From Styela clava (taxonomy: Eukaryota; Chordata; Ascidiacea; Stolidobranchia; Styelidae): DNA of 64,000 nt. A program made the translations under genes and the position numbers. Below, piece by piece: positions 48,930 through 59,930 of this stretch; the stretch's first letter is position 1, and the number at the start of each line of letters is the position of its first letter. The notes beneath the pieces were generated by a model. The model worked only from the letters and a program-made list of their open reading frames with translations. It ran no database searches and had not been told where the DNA came from. The DNA is taken from positions 3,162,001 to 3,226,000 of the forward strand of contig NC_135261.1 of NCBI RefSeq assembly GCF_964204865.1. The letters run 5' to 3'.

Positions 48930-49030
48930 ACCCGACATGGACTGGTAACATGACAAAAGGCTGTAGCTTTCCATGTGATTAAGTCTTCTTATCAACTTTC
49001 CTCTTTTCCGGGATAAACATGGGATTCCTG
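48930..49030 (+). mobile_element. SINE fragment
   Basis: ATACCCGACATGGACTGGTA, then GTGATTAAGTCTTCTTATC and TCCGGGATAAACATG follow the SINE body and tail order. Confidence 0.65.
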
Positions 49031-50364
49031 TCTTATTCTAATAAATAATCCAGCGATAAAAATGATTTGTAGAATTGAAATTTATAACAATATATATATC
49101 AGATGAGCCCAATTTACCCTATATCTCCTGCATATTTCAATATTCTCACTACTGAATGAAATGGGATATTTTCTCATCGTCATGTAAGCTAGCCAATGCT
49201 ATGGCCTAAGAATTGTCTCAGCGAATAATTAATTTCTAATCTGTGACCTATACATGAATATTGAAGGTTAAATTGTTATTATTTTCATTTTTGCAACCAA
49301 ATTTCACATTTTAGATTTTTAAATAAAATCAGCTTGCAATATTATTATATATTCATGTATTTAAAATATTAGGACAATTATATTTAACTCAAAAAATTGA
49401 ATAATTTTTTGCTAATAATATTCTTATATAATGACTTTCTAATTAAATGATGGAAATACTAATAATGAGTAAAATCTGGACCAGAATGTGATATTTTGCC
49501 CGATTTGATAAAAAAAAATTTGCTATTATAATTCCTGTACCAAGAGATTGCTTTGGAATTACTGGCCTTATTTTTGAGCCATTTTGATTCAACAATCACT
49601 TCTGATTTCTTGTTATTATCGTGGGTATTATTTTTTTTCAAATATCTTGTGAATTGCCTCGTCTATAAGAGTTCACCAACTCATTCAAGTATAGCCACAT
49701 AGTTTCATCCAGTGAAGTTCAATTCGGACTCGGGGTGTGAAAACGCACAACAAAAGTAATTTGTTTGTCTCTTATTACAATCTGTGTCCTAGAGAATACA
49801 GTTTTACAGTTCGGGATACATGTGATTTGGCCCTGGGTGCTCTAGGTATGACGCAGAAGTACAGTAAATCTGCTACTTAAATAGCTCTGTAATGTCATTA
49901 GTTATTTCACCTTTGACTACATACATACCGGTAGTTAAAGTTCTTATAATTGTCGTCCATATCATCGATGTCTTTTCAAGATCCGCCTCTAGGTAAGATC
50001 GTCATATTATATCCTATTATGATTGTTTTTCTGCAAGACTTATTATATCTTGATTTTGTTTATGTATTTTCTGCCTGCTATTTTATCTGTAATTTAAAAT
50101 TCACTTATTTTAACAAAATCGCGCCATTGATGATAATCGGCGCTTCGTCAACGGCTTTGTTTAAGTCGTCATTTCTGATTATTATGTAAGAATCGCATAC
50201 GTGCAATGTAATAATTGTTTCATCATAATGTTCCGCGATTATCCACGTGTACTCGCTTGAAATTAAATAGTAAAAACGTTTATTACGTCTGTCTCTGGGT
50301 GTTTGTGTTGCAGGTATCCCACAGCACTAGAGCACGTGCATCTGATATTATTAATAATAGCTCA

Positions 50365-50500
50365 GCTATTCCCATATTCCACAAGCATTGGTAATCGGAA
50401 GAGAGACTGTGGTTAGCCACGTTGATAGGTAACCGGACGAGAGACCGTGGTTAGTAATATGATTGATTCGTTTAATCGGCTTTCTCTTTTAGCTTGAACA
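50365..50500 (+). mobile_element. SINE fragment with internal duplication
   Basis: GGTAATCGGAAGAGAGACTG and GGTAACCGGACGAGAGACCG are two versions of the same SINE segment in a row, followed by TTAATCGGCTTTCTCTTTT. Confidence 0.55.
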
Positions 50501-51387
50501 ACCGTTAAATCCGTTCTCAATATTGTTTATATCTGCCGTCTATCTTGTTTGCTTTGAGGTATTTTTGCAGTCGACAAAGCTTCATACGAAATCACCTGTT
50601 AAGCAGCTGTGAATATAGTATGATGTCACGGCCACACATGTCCCAGCCCGGTATTACTCGCCCTACACAAAGTAGTGAGAGCGTGGATTTAGAAAGACTA
50701 CGAAAGTGATCACCGTTGGTGCAGGAAAACTCTCACATCTCTGTATATTCAGCGAACTTTTTTGTTCGTCCGGCGCAAAATTATCTGGGAAAAAACTCGC
50801 GGCGCGCTTACGCGAAAAAAATGCTACTTCTAATAAAGCTCAATTTTGTGATCGTTAATGTGTGTTTTAAAGTTTGTAGTCGAAAGAAAGGCAAAGGCTC
50901 GACTCTATTTCCTCATATCTGCAATCACTTATGTTCGCTAAATTCGGTTCAGCAGATAAATAAACTGCAGCTAACGAAATTGCAACAAGTAGTGTCTATC
51001 TCTTTTGTTACATAATGATAGAGGCGTACACTACGTAACAGAATGTGATCGACATGAAAAGGTAAAATTTATCCATTGATTCTTATACACGACATTTAAA
51101 ATGAGAAACAATAAATCATTTATATCAAATGCAATATGTAAAATATTTTTACATTTCGGGGCGCACTTAACAACTCGCCGCGGCGCAACTTTTGGGAACC
51201 GCTGCCTTGATTCATTTCGTTTATTACTAGCAATTGAGAAAATTCGGTACATATAAGAGTCGAGAACGTTCAAGTAATGCCAAATGGTTAAATATTTTGA
51301 ATCAAAATGATGGCGTAAATATGCTTGAATACGATATCTCGGAAAAACAGGCATGAGAAATCAACCTTAATAATACCGATAATACGA

Positions 51388-51507
51388 CTAATTTTTCTGG
51401 GGTCGAAGGTTGTTTTCATTCGATGTATCATCCCTACGTAACAATACCGCCGCAGCTACGAAGAAAATCAAGGACAGTGACGCAACAATGAATAACTTTA
51501 TCACCAT
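51388..51507 (-). CDS. Weak candidate: short ORF with one membrane segment
   Basis: From an internal ATG at 51505-51507 the minus strand reads MVIKLFIVASLSLIFF..., a hydrophobic helix bounded by Lys and RR, then a polar stretch and a TAG. This is the shape of a signal anchor in a first exon of a type II membrane protein. TTATAAATG lies just upstream. No downstream exon was identified, and the upstream part of the ORF overlaps repeat-like sequence. It could be chance. Confidence 0.2.
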   Translation of the reverse strand: MVIKLFIVASLSLIFFVAAAVLLRRDDTSNENNLRPQKN

Positions 51508-52139
51508 CCACGCGGGTCGCGGACTGTTCCGGCATTTATAAGTCTGGCGGATTCTACGCGAAATTTTGCCGTTTTTTCGCCATGGTTTGGGATTATTTGC
51601 TTGTTTGTGTATATGGTTTGAACAGAACAAGTTGACGGTCACGTTGTTTTGGAGGGAGAATAATTTGGATGTACTTACAAAGAGAATGTTAGTTGTTATA
51701 TTAGGTGCAGTAGCCTGTGATAAGTTTGTGAAGACGTTAACCAGTCTGCATCTGTGAAAGAGTTTTGTAGAAAATCTAAAGCGGTGCTTCGCGTTAATTT
51801 GGTGAGTCGTTTTTCTATTCTAATAATCTTTCCACCGTCTCCAGGCAAAGTTTTATGACGGTATGACTCTCATTAATTATCGAAAAGTACCGGTAAGTAA
51901 TATATATATATATATATATATGAGCTCTGTCTATCCTACTAAAAACGTCAATTGCGATACCAAGATTGAATAAAAGCAAACAAATATTGAATAGGACTGA
52001 GCAGTATTAAGGTATAAATTGAATATTCGCTTACGTAGAGTACAACTATAAATGGAGTGGGCATGCGCAATAACTTTATGGTTCGCGTGACGGGAGTCGC
52101 TGAGTCGGGCCGTGTACTATAATAATAGTAGCTACAGCT

Positions 52140-53092
52140 ACTATTAGAACGAAGCACGGGCTGTGATAGTAGAAAAAAACAAAATGTTGATTAGTTCTAG
52201 ACAATGGAGAACATTCTCTTTTGGATTAAGTTGAGTTCTTGTCTAGTTTAGCCGCATCCTCCCTAATCTTAATCTACGCCTTTTTGTTCTATGCGTAGGA
52301 TAATTGTTCTATGAGTAGGATAAAGACAATTAACTATAACTTGTAGGAGAACGTTAACGCAAAAATGAAGAATTCTAGCGACGATAGATGATTTTTGTTT
52401 TAAATTTTTATACTTGTTCTTGAGTAAATCGATATGTTCCAGTCAAATCTTATTCACCTAGCACTGTACTGTGAGGGTGTGTAAATACTACGAAAGTGAT
52501 CCTCATTTGTAACAGACAACTATTGCGTTTCGGTATATTCTTTAATTCAGCGGTTCAAAAACTTTCTGTTCGTGTGGTGCTAAATAATCTGAGAAAAAAC
52601 TCACATATACTATAGGGGCAAACACTGGCTGTGATAGTAGAAACATTTATTGGTACAAGGCTACAAGCATTGAGCACGCTGTGTTGTTCTATGAGTATGA
52701 TAGGGTTTACGTATTTATCCCGGAGGAGAGGAAAGCCGATAATACGGCCTAATCATAGGGCGAACGCCGCGACGGGTATGGGATTAGTTATCGCCTTTTT
52801 TGTTTTCAGACGCATGGACTTGGTGGTGGAGAAAATCGACACCGACCAGCGACCACCGTACGACGATGAGGATTCCAGCAAACCTCTCGCACATAATGAA
52901 CCCCATATGGGATTCGAACCTGCAAACCCACGCAGCATTATCAGGGGTGTGGTGGCGGGCGTATTTTTAACGCTTAGCACGATGCGCCACACTGCCGGAT
53001 TAAGATAACTTACTTGAACTTGTAGGAGAATCCTAGCGACGATAGATGATTTTTGTTTTAAATTTTTATTCTTATTCGTGGGTCAATCGATT
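52140..53092. repeat. Local direct duplication split by a SINE
   Basis: GGCTGTGATAGTAGAAA recurs at ~52160 and ~52628. The end block (CTAGCGACGATAGATGATTT followed by TTGTTTTAAATTTTTAT) recurs at ~52374 and ~53032. The second copy is interrupted by the reverse-oriented SINE at 52701-52999. Confidence 0.7.
52701..52999 (-). mobile_element. tRNA-derived SINE, full length, reverse orientation
   Basis: On the minus strand: A-box-like GTGGCGCATCGTGCTAAGCG, B-box GGTTCGAATCCC, then CAAGTCCATGCGTCTGAAAA, CCCATACCCGTCGCGG and the tail CCGGGATAAATACGTAAA. This is the clearest head in the family and shows a tRNA-like polymerase III promoter. Confidence 0.85.
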
Positions 53093-53097
53093 TACCG

Positions 53098-53140
53098 CAT
53101 TAATACGCCAAGACCAAATTTACACAACGGAATCTAATAT
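53098..53140 (+). repeat. Relic of 5S repeat spacer, left of a transposon
   Basis: GCATTAATACGCCAAGACCA and following bases match the spacer just upstream of the 5S genes in the array (for example 58998-59040). The matching continuation is found beyond the transposon, at ~56390. Confidence 0.75.
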
Positions 53141-53559
53141 CGTGTTTCCCCGAAATAAGACGTATCCCTAATTTTGAAAATTATTGAATATAATCACTCT
53201 CCTTAAAATAAGACCTATTGACTAGCGCCTAGTGCCCTAGTCGATAGCCTGAATTTTTTTTTTTACCTAAGATGGTCGATAGCAAGTAATTTCTCCTACA
53301 TGTTTTAAATCAGGGGTGACGAACCTATTTGCTATCGCGGGCCATTTTATAAGTCACCGCTGAGTAAGCGAGCCGCACAGCATTTTAGTCGTACTATATA
53401 CCTGTTAAGTTTCTTTAACAGAAACAAACAATTGCATTCATAGAGACCTAGCCTGGAGTTATTTAATGAATATTTTGCTCAGGGATTTCATGCTCATTGC
53501 TCCTTTCTGTAACGTTGATATCTCGAAAATAATCTAAGATAGTAGGTAGCATAGCGATA

Positions 53560-53765
53560 GAGCGGAGTCAGTGTTGCAAGAACAGATTAAATTTGTAACA
53601 ACGCAACAATTTGAATCAAAGCTTAACATAATTAGGCAGTTTGAAACCCTTTTTTATGGTCGTGGATTTTCGTGTCATTTCGTAGCAATATTCTAATTTC
53701 GTCGACGCAACCGCAGGTTTTATTACACACAAATTTAAATTAATAAAGCAAGACATTATAAATGG
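53560..53765. mobile_element. Diverged relic of the 2.1-2.3 kb hAT-like family
   Basis: Shares TCGTCGACGCAACCGCAGGT and AAATTAATAAAGCAAGACAT in order with 24758-24815 of copy 2, plus the flanking 'GGCAGTTT' and 'GTGGATTTTCGTG'-like phrases. Confidence 0.65.
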
Positions 53766-54510
53766 ACTCTTTTTGGTAATTTTGACTGCGCCCTTGAACA
53801 GAATTCAACTTATGTCTTATCGAACCCTCCTTTATGACATTGATATGTAAAATTCTAGTAAATAGTGCATGCTTCAGATAAGTATTCGGGATCTTTCGTA
53901 CAAAGCCCTGCCATAAAAAGCACCTCTGCCTCCGTTAAAAATAGAAATAATCAAGTTACGGTTCAAGGGTGAGTCTGGGAATACTAATTGCGCCTGGAAT
54001 TCAAATCTTCAAATCATTCCGAACCCGAATGAGTCCCTCCTGCGACAATTAGCCGATTTTTAAAACGTACATTTCTTCAAGATCTTCCATTATTATAAAT
54101 ATAATTATTGAACATTGAGTTATAACTTTTTATTACTTTCAAATATCCCGTGTATCGTGCGCCGAAAAATTACGTTTTTACAAAGTAAGGTCACCCATTC
54201 TCCGTTAATCTTTATGCGTTTGCCGGCCGATAAGGCAGCTTAACTATGCTAAGACGATGGCCATTTTGATCCATTGTTAAAGGTATCGATGATCCGATTA
54301 AAATGATGATATCGATTAAAAATAGATGTATTAGAAATAGCGTTGTCAGTAATATTAAGAATACTGACAATCCCGTTTTCGCTGTACAGTCTCTAAAGCA
54401 GTGTTTCTTAATCTGGGTTTGATCAAACCACTGCGGTTCGATGAGGCTGTACCAGGTTTAAGGTTTAAGGTGAGGTTTAACCAGCCTACTTATTATGTAA
54501 AATTGGCTCC

Positions 54511-54701
54511 ATTACATTTGAACCCACGTACATTTGAACCCATGACAATTGCACCTGTATGCTATTGCACCTATGGATTTTTTTTTGTTTCACGGATAGT
54601 TAAACCCATACTAACCCTAACCCATGGGTTTAGCACCCGCATATAGATTGAACCCGTGGATATACACATGGATTCAAATGTACGTGGGTTCAAATGTACG
54701 G
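54511..54701. repeat. Foldback segment within the hAT-like element
   Basis: ACATTTGAACCCACGTACAT at left pairs with ATGTACGTGGGTTCAAATGT at right, so the block can fold into a hairpin; likely a separate MITE. Confidence 0.7.
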
Positions 54702-55450
54702 TCACCTGTAAAATTAACTATAGTTTATCTCAGATATAGAAACACGTTTAAACATCTCATAATACTGTATGTAACTTAGCGCAGATGTAAGTTTTACTGT
54801 AAATGACTGTTACACCGTAGATCCCAGTTTCACCGAAAACAAATATTATCACAAAATGTCGTACACTTTCTGCATACTTAGGGACACAAAATATCTTAGG
54901 TTGTTTTAATGTGGGGTTTTAAGCTAAATTTTTGCGTGGCTGGTCCCTATTTATAGTCTACAAATAAAAATGTAACTCAAGTTTAAAGGCAAGTCGAAGA
55001 TATAAAGTAAGTGTACATAAATATAAAAGTGATAAACTTTTGAAAAGAATATTTTATTGCATAGCTTTGCTTATAATTATGAACATTCGTTCTGGACAAC
55101 TTCTATATGGCATTGACAACAATATGGCGTTGAGTCACATGATATCTATTACTGTATAACGATAAACAAACGCTTTTACCCGCATTTCAATCCAGTAAGA
55201 ATATTGAGAAGCGAATGCATTGACTAATTGAGCTACCAACGTTTTTATACGACATATTATCTTTCGGATTTCCAAAGCATTTGCAGTTTTTACATAATCA
55301 GTTTCTCGCCATATATTGACCTTACCTAAGATATACAAAATCAAAGAAATCACCCGCTCAACCTAACAACAAAAAGCTTCTGCTTCCGCCAACACCATTG
55401 TGACAAAACAATGCCTATTTCCACTCGGGTAGCTATAGGTATCCTAGGTT

Positions 55451-56118
55451 AGAGTTTCTTAACCTATGGGTCGCGACCCAAAACAGTATTTTTTGTAGTA
55501 AATTTTATTTTTATATTTGCTGCGCAGTGGCAATTAATTTTACGTGGTGTAAGTATTACATTGTAAAATCTTGGCAGTATCTAATTTGCTTAATCACAAA
55601 AAGTATATTTTTTTGCTAAAAGCCTTAACTTACGTAATCGCCACAACCTTAATTATTCGCTAAATGCGTCGTCTTACTTGATTGCTAAAAAGCATATTTA
55701 CTCGGTAAATGACACAAATTATTTAATTGCCAAAAAGCATATTTAGTCGCTTAATGCCTTACTACATTTAATCGCCACTGCCTTACTTAATCGCAAAATA
55801 GAATATTTAATCGCTAAGTGCCACTACGCTTACTTAATCGCCACTGCCTCATTAATCGCCAAAAAGCATATTTAGTCGCTTAATGCCTTAGTACATTTAA
55901 TCACCACTGCCTCACCTAACTAAAGTTACGCTATGTTTTCAAAAACTCGCTGATAAAAAACAAGTGCAGCCTACTCTTTGAGAGTTAATTTCAGGAAAAA
56001 TATTCGCCATGTAAAAATTGTGGCCATAAAACACTGCGTGCTGTTTACTATTCGAGCATATAATTAGGTCGCTTGATTTTACAAAATTCATGTCGCCCAA
56101 AAAGTTGGGAACCACTAC
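55451..56118. mobile_element. Nested hAT-like element, 668 bp
   Basis: Begins AGAGTTTCTTAACCTATGGG, ends AAGTTGGGAACCACTAC. Flanks CCTAGGTT and CTTAGGTT are an 8-bp duplication with one mismatch. Its middle (55600-55925) is a run of imperfect repeats built from 'TAATCGCCACTGCCT' and 'AAAAAGCATATTTAGTCGC'. Confidence 0.75.
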
Positions 56119-56507
56119 CTTAGGTTACACCACAGTGACCCTTTCTATAACCTTGCCCCTAGATAATAAAGTTCTGATTGTGCTATAGTTTCATCTGTTC
56201 AACATGATGGGGTTCGATAGAGGCTTTCAGAACAGTTTAGGGGTTCGGCAGGCTTGCAAAGGTTAAGAACCACTGCTCTAAAGGTTTATGGCTTCAAGTC
56301 CGAGACATTCCATCAAAATATACCCGAATATTATTTTTCGTAAGAAAATTGAAATAAGACTCCGTCTCATTTTCGGGGAAACGAGGTGTGAAAGAATGAG
56401 ATTTCAGCTCGCAAATGTTGCGCAACAATCATGGAGGTCTCGCTTGATTTGACTCTCGTTTCGAACGACCTTTAAATATAAATAACCGAATAGAAAGGTC
56501 CGTCTTC

Positions 56508-56617
56508 GCCTACGACCATACCACGTTGAATACACCCGATCTCGGAAGTGAGGCAACGTCGGGCTCGGTTAGTATTTGCATGGGTGACCGGCTGGTAATA
56601 CCGGGTGCCGTAGGCTT
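56508..56617 (+). pseudogene. Defective 5S rRNA copy (10-bp deletion)
   Basis: Matches the array 5S gene from GCCTACGACCATACCACG to GTGCCGTAGGCTT but lacks ten bases in the GATCTCGTTCGATCTC direct repeat and has several substitutions in box A (GGAAGTGAGGC) and later. Probably not functional. Confidence 0.85.
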
Positions 56618-57457
56618 TTCGCTCTTTAACTAACTTTATTTTTTGCAATAGATTTCAAACTGAATGTTTGTATATATGTTACAAAATGAAATTCAACGAA
56701 GAGAATACATTTGGCCCCCCCCCCTCATTTTTGCGGGCCGCAAAAAGTATTTTCCTAATCGTGGGTGTAAAATTTGGAATGGTTATAGAATTTGCCCGGC
56801 TTCATAGGTCATAGAAGCAGACGATGTTTACTTACCTGGCATCAAGCGTTTTAACATATATGTAATGCTTTGAACAGTTAGATAAATATATTTCTTTGAT
56901 AAGGTTTGAAACGCTGGGCGAGAGTTCGGCCTCTCCTCGCCATGGTTTGGCCATGTATTTGCTTGTTGAACTGGAAATGTATTATATTTCGCAGTAACCA
57001 TACATTTATGAAACGTGTTTCGCTACAGACTTGTATAGGATTGACGCAGTCTTAATGAACCGGGTGTGATTATATAGTATTGTATAAGTTTATAATATTA
57101 TTTTATATAGACATTGTTAGTTAGCTCAGGTGTTTGTTGTATATTATTTTGATATATATAATAAATATGATATAATACCTCTAGGTGACGCTGTTCAACC
57201 GTTTCCTTTTAAACTTGTCTCTCCGAGGCTTGCTGCTTAGTTTGCTACTGGTGTCTTAATTTTGAAGTGCCTGACTCTTACAATAAAGTAGTGTTGTAAT
57301 GGGAACTTGGTGCTTGTTTATAAATTACTAGAAGTAGAATAATTAAACTCACTTTTTCTTGTTGTTTAGTTTCTCGTGTTATTCATGATAATGCGACTTT
57401 TTTTGACTATTTTAACATTAATACGAAGAAACTAAACATACAAAGCGGAATATATTA

Positions 57458-57675
57458 TACAGGGTGGCCCAAAAGTAGGAATACAGTTATTTTATTTATT
57501 TTTTATTACCTTCCAAGCAGCTAGAAAACTAATGTAAAATCCACACTAGATTAATTATCTAAAAAAATAAGGAATTTTTGTAGTACTTAACAAGTAACAT
57601 AAGGTGAACTGCAAGTAGCTTCAAAGCATATAAAATAGTTTAATAACTGTATACCTATTTTTGGGCCACCCTGTA
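57458..57675. mobile_element. Mariner-like MITE in a decayed 5S spacer
   Basis: Ends TACAGGGTGGCCCAAAA and TTTTGGGCCACCCTGTA are perfect inverted repeats with TA at each border, as in Tc1/mariner. Interior has no ORF. Confidence 0.85.
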
Positions 57676-57794
57676 TAACGAATGAGCTCTCATTTCGCCA
57701 ATGTTACGCAACAATCATAGATGTTTCGCTTGATTCGACTCCCGGTTTCCAACGAATCTTTAATATAAATACCCGAATAGAAAGGTCTTCCTTC

Positions 57795-57861
57795 GCCTAC
57801 GACCATACCACGTTGAATACACCCGATCTCGGAGGTTGGGAATACCGGGTGCTGTAGGCTT
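57795..57861 (+). pseudogene. 5S rRNA copy with a large internal deletion
   Basis: Has the first ~38 bases of 5S and the last ~30 (GGGAATACCGGGTGCTGTAGG), with boxes A to C missing between them. Not functional. Confidence 0.88.
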
Positions 57862-58519
57862 TTCGCCTTCGAAGTAATTTTATTTGTTCAATAACTTTTG
57901 ATGTGAACGCTTTTTAATGGGTTACAAAATGGCATTCTACGAACAGAATACATCTGGCTTTATTCCCTTAATTTTTTCACTGTTTTGCTTCGAAAAAGCG
58001 CTATACGCAAGGGGTGTTCATCTAACTGATATCTATCGTTTTAACATATATATAATGCTTTTCACAATTTGTTAGATGAATATATTTCTTAAGTACATTC
58101 TACTAATTAGAATAAATTCTTCCACATTCTTTGAATTTGTAAGGCCCTTATTATTTTCCTAATCTTTGGGCACAAAATTTGAAATGGTTATTGAAACTGT
58201 GCTGTGTCCCCCTTCTTATATAACTTTCTTATTATACGGTAGTACAGCAAAACTACTATTTTCGTTCTATTATCAAATACAACTTTTCAGAATTGCATTT
58301 GCTTTTTACACCTGTTATTTATTCAATATGTGTCCATCCTTATTCATCTTACGAACAAAAACAAGCATTGTATTATGAGCCAAAACTCAGGGTATTAGTT
58401 AGAAACTATATAATAACCATATAATATAATGCATGATTTTGTTTGCAAGATAATAAAATAAATTTATATGGTGTGTCTTCATATTACCACATCACTGGAA
58501 ATTGAAAAACTAATAGATA

Positions 58520-58919
58520 GATGCTAACAATGCTGTAGGTAGTGATGATATTTCAGTTAAAATGTTTAAAAATGCTTGTTCTTTCACCAACTCTATCCAC
58601 TCTTTCAATCAGAGTTTCACAGATCTTGTGTACCCAGATATACTGAAAATAGCCAAGGTGATACCAGTCCTTCAAAAAGGATCTAAGCATGATTCGAATA
58701 TTTAAAGGCAGATCTGGTGTGCCCCAGGCTTCCACTATTGGCCCGCTGTCATTTTTATGCTGCATAAACGACCTACCTTTGGCATCTGCATTTTATTCAA
58801 CACTGTTTGGAGATGATACTTCTCTGGTAAAATCAATATCCTGCGGTTCAGAACTCCACAATGGGCGAATCAACCGAACAAAATTATCATGCAATAAGTA
58901 TTCTTATGGATATTCTTGA
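58520..58919 (+). pseudogene. Non-LTR reverse transcriptase fragment, array-edge copy
   Basis: Reads DANNAVGSDDISVKMF, then KIAKVIPVLQKGSKHDSN before a stop, then in another frame KGRSGVPQASTIGPLSFL, CCINDLPLA and LFGDDTSLV. These are the early RT region joined directly to the palm with its catalytic DD, the part between being deleted. Non-functional, but closest to the ancestral sequence of the copies here. Confidence 0.8.
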
Positions 58920-59132
58920 GCTATATGGATTTTTCGTGCTAGCTTCAGTTTTCCTTGTTCATAATAATGCAAATTTTTTATTAGTGGGCCAATGGAATTG
59001 CAGCATTAATACGCCGATACCAAATTTATAAAACCAGATATAATATATAACTAATGAGTTCCCAGCTCGCCAATGTTGCGCAACAATCATGCATGTCTCG
59101 CTTGATTCAACTCTCGTTTCGAACATCCCTTC

Positions 59133-59140
59133 AATATAAA
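59133..59140 (+). promoter_or_regulatory. TATA-like element upstream of 5S
   Basis: AATATAAA lies 25-32 bases upstream of the 5S start and recurs at the same spacing in every array unit (60543, 61953, 63363). Some animal 5S genes depend on such an upstream element in addition to the internal boxes. Confidence 0.55.
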
Positions 59141-59164
59141 TGACGAATAGAAAGGCCTATCTTC

Positions 59165-59284
59165 GCCTACGACCATACCACGTTGAATACACCCGATCTC
59201 GTTCGATCTCGGAAGTTAAGCAACGTCGGGCTCGGTTAGTACTTGCATGGGTGACCGGCTGGGAATACCGGGTGCCGTAGGCTT
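59165..59284 (+). rRNA. 5S ribosomal RNA
   Basis: 120 nt from GCCTACGACCATACCACG to GTGCCGTAGGCTT, complementary ends (GCCTAC/GTAGGC). Internal polymerase III control boxes are intact (GGAAGTTAAGC box A, TTGCATGGGTGACCGGCTGG box C). TTTT at 59283-59286 is the terminator. Confidence 0.95.
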
Positions 59285-59286
59285 TT
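59283..59286 (+). terminator. Polymerase III T-run terminator
   Basis: TTTT directly at the end of the 5S gene, followed by CGCT; the same run ends each array copy. Confidence 0.7.
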
Positions 59287-59930
59287 CGCTTTCAAAGTAA
59301 TTTTATTTATTCGATAACTTTTGAAGTAAACGCTTTTTAATGTGTTACAAAATGGCATTCAACAAATATAATACATCTGGCTATAGTCCCTTAATTTTTT
59401 TTTCTGTTTTGCTTCGAAAAGGCGCTATATGCAAGGGGTATTTATGTTTATCTAACTGATATCTGTCGTTCAAACATATATAAAATGCTTTTCACAGTTT
59501 GTTAGATGAAAATATTTCTTAAGAACAAATTCTTCCACATTCCCTTGATTTGTAAGGCCCTTATTATTTTCCTAAGCTATGGGCATAAAATTTGTAATGG
59601 TTATTGAAAGTGTGCTGAGTCCCCCTCCACATATAACTTTCTAATTATACGGTAGTATAGCAGAACTACTATTTTTTCGTTCTATTATCAAATACAACTT
59701 TTCGGCATTGCATTTGCTTTTTACACCTGCCATTTATTCAATATGTGTCCATCCTTATTCATCTTACGAACAAAAACAAGCATTGAATTATGAGCCAAAA
59801 CGCAGAGTATTAGTTAGGAACTATATAATAACCATATAATATAATGCTTGATTTTGTTTGCAAGATAAATAAAATTGTATGGTGTGTTTTCATATTACCA
59901 CAACACTGGAAATTGAAAAACAAATAGATA

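Larger units (their letters stand above)
48776..53097. other. Intergenic stretch without a convincing gene
   Basis: Holds SINE fragments (48930, 50365, 52701), a (TA)n run at 51900-51921, a hAT-like pair of ends (CAGCGAACTTTTTTGTTCG near 50752 and GGGAACCGCTG near 51205), and a local duplication (52140-53092). The only ORF with protein-like character is a weak minus-strand one at 51388-51507. Confidence 0.55.
54399..56275. mobile_element. hAT-like element, 1.88 kb, with a nested hAT-like MITE
   Basis: Ends CAGTGTTTCTTAATCTGGG and AAAGGTTAAGAACCACTG. Perfect 8-bp duplication CTCTAAAG at 54391-54398 and 56276-56283. Contains a palindromic segment (54511-54701) and another insertion at 55451-56118. 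No transposase seen. Confidence 0.85.
53141..56385. mobile_element. TIR element inserted in a decayed 5S unit, with nested insertions
   Basis: Ends CGTGTTTCCCCGAAATAAGA and TCATTTTCGGGGAAACGAG are inverted repeats. It splits a degenerate 5S spacer. Inside are a hAT-like start (CAGGGGTGACGAACC at ~53313), a relic of the 2.1-2.3 kb hAT-like family (53560-53765) and the hAT-like element 54399-56275. Superfamily not determined. Confidence 0.65.

Noticed and set aside
49949..50330. Possible small gene: ATG-containing segment ending in GTAAGA, then an acceptor at ~50313
   Set aside because: Joining the two gives a stop after a few codons and no recognisable protein; treated as chance splice-like strings.
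52753..53008. ORFs on both strands at ~52.75-53.0 kb
   Set aside because: They fall inside the full-length reverse SINE and are explained by it.
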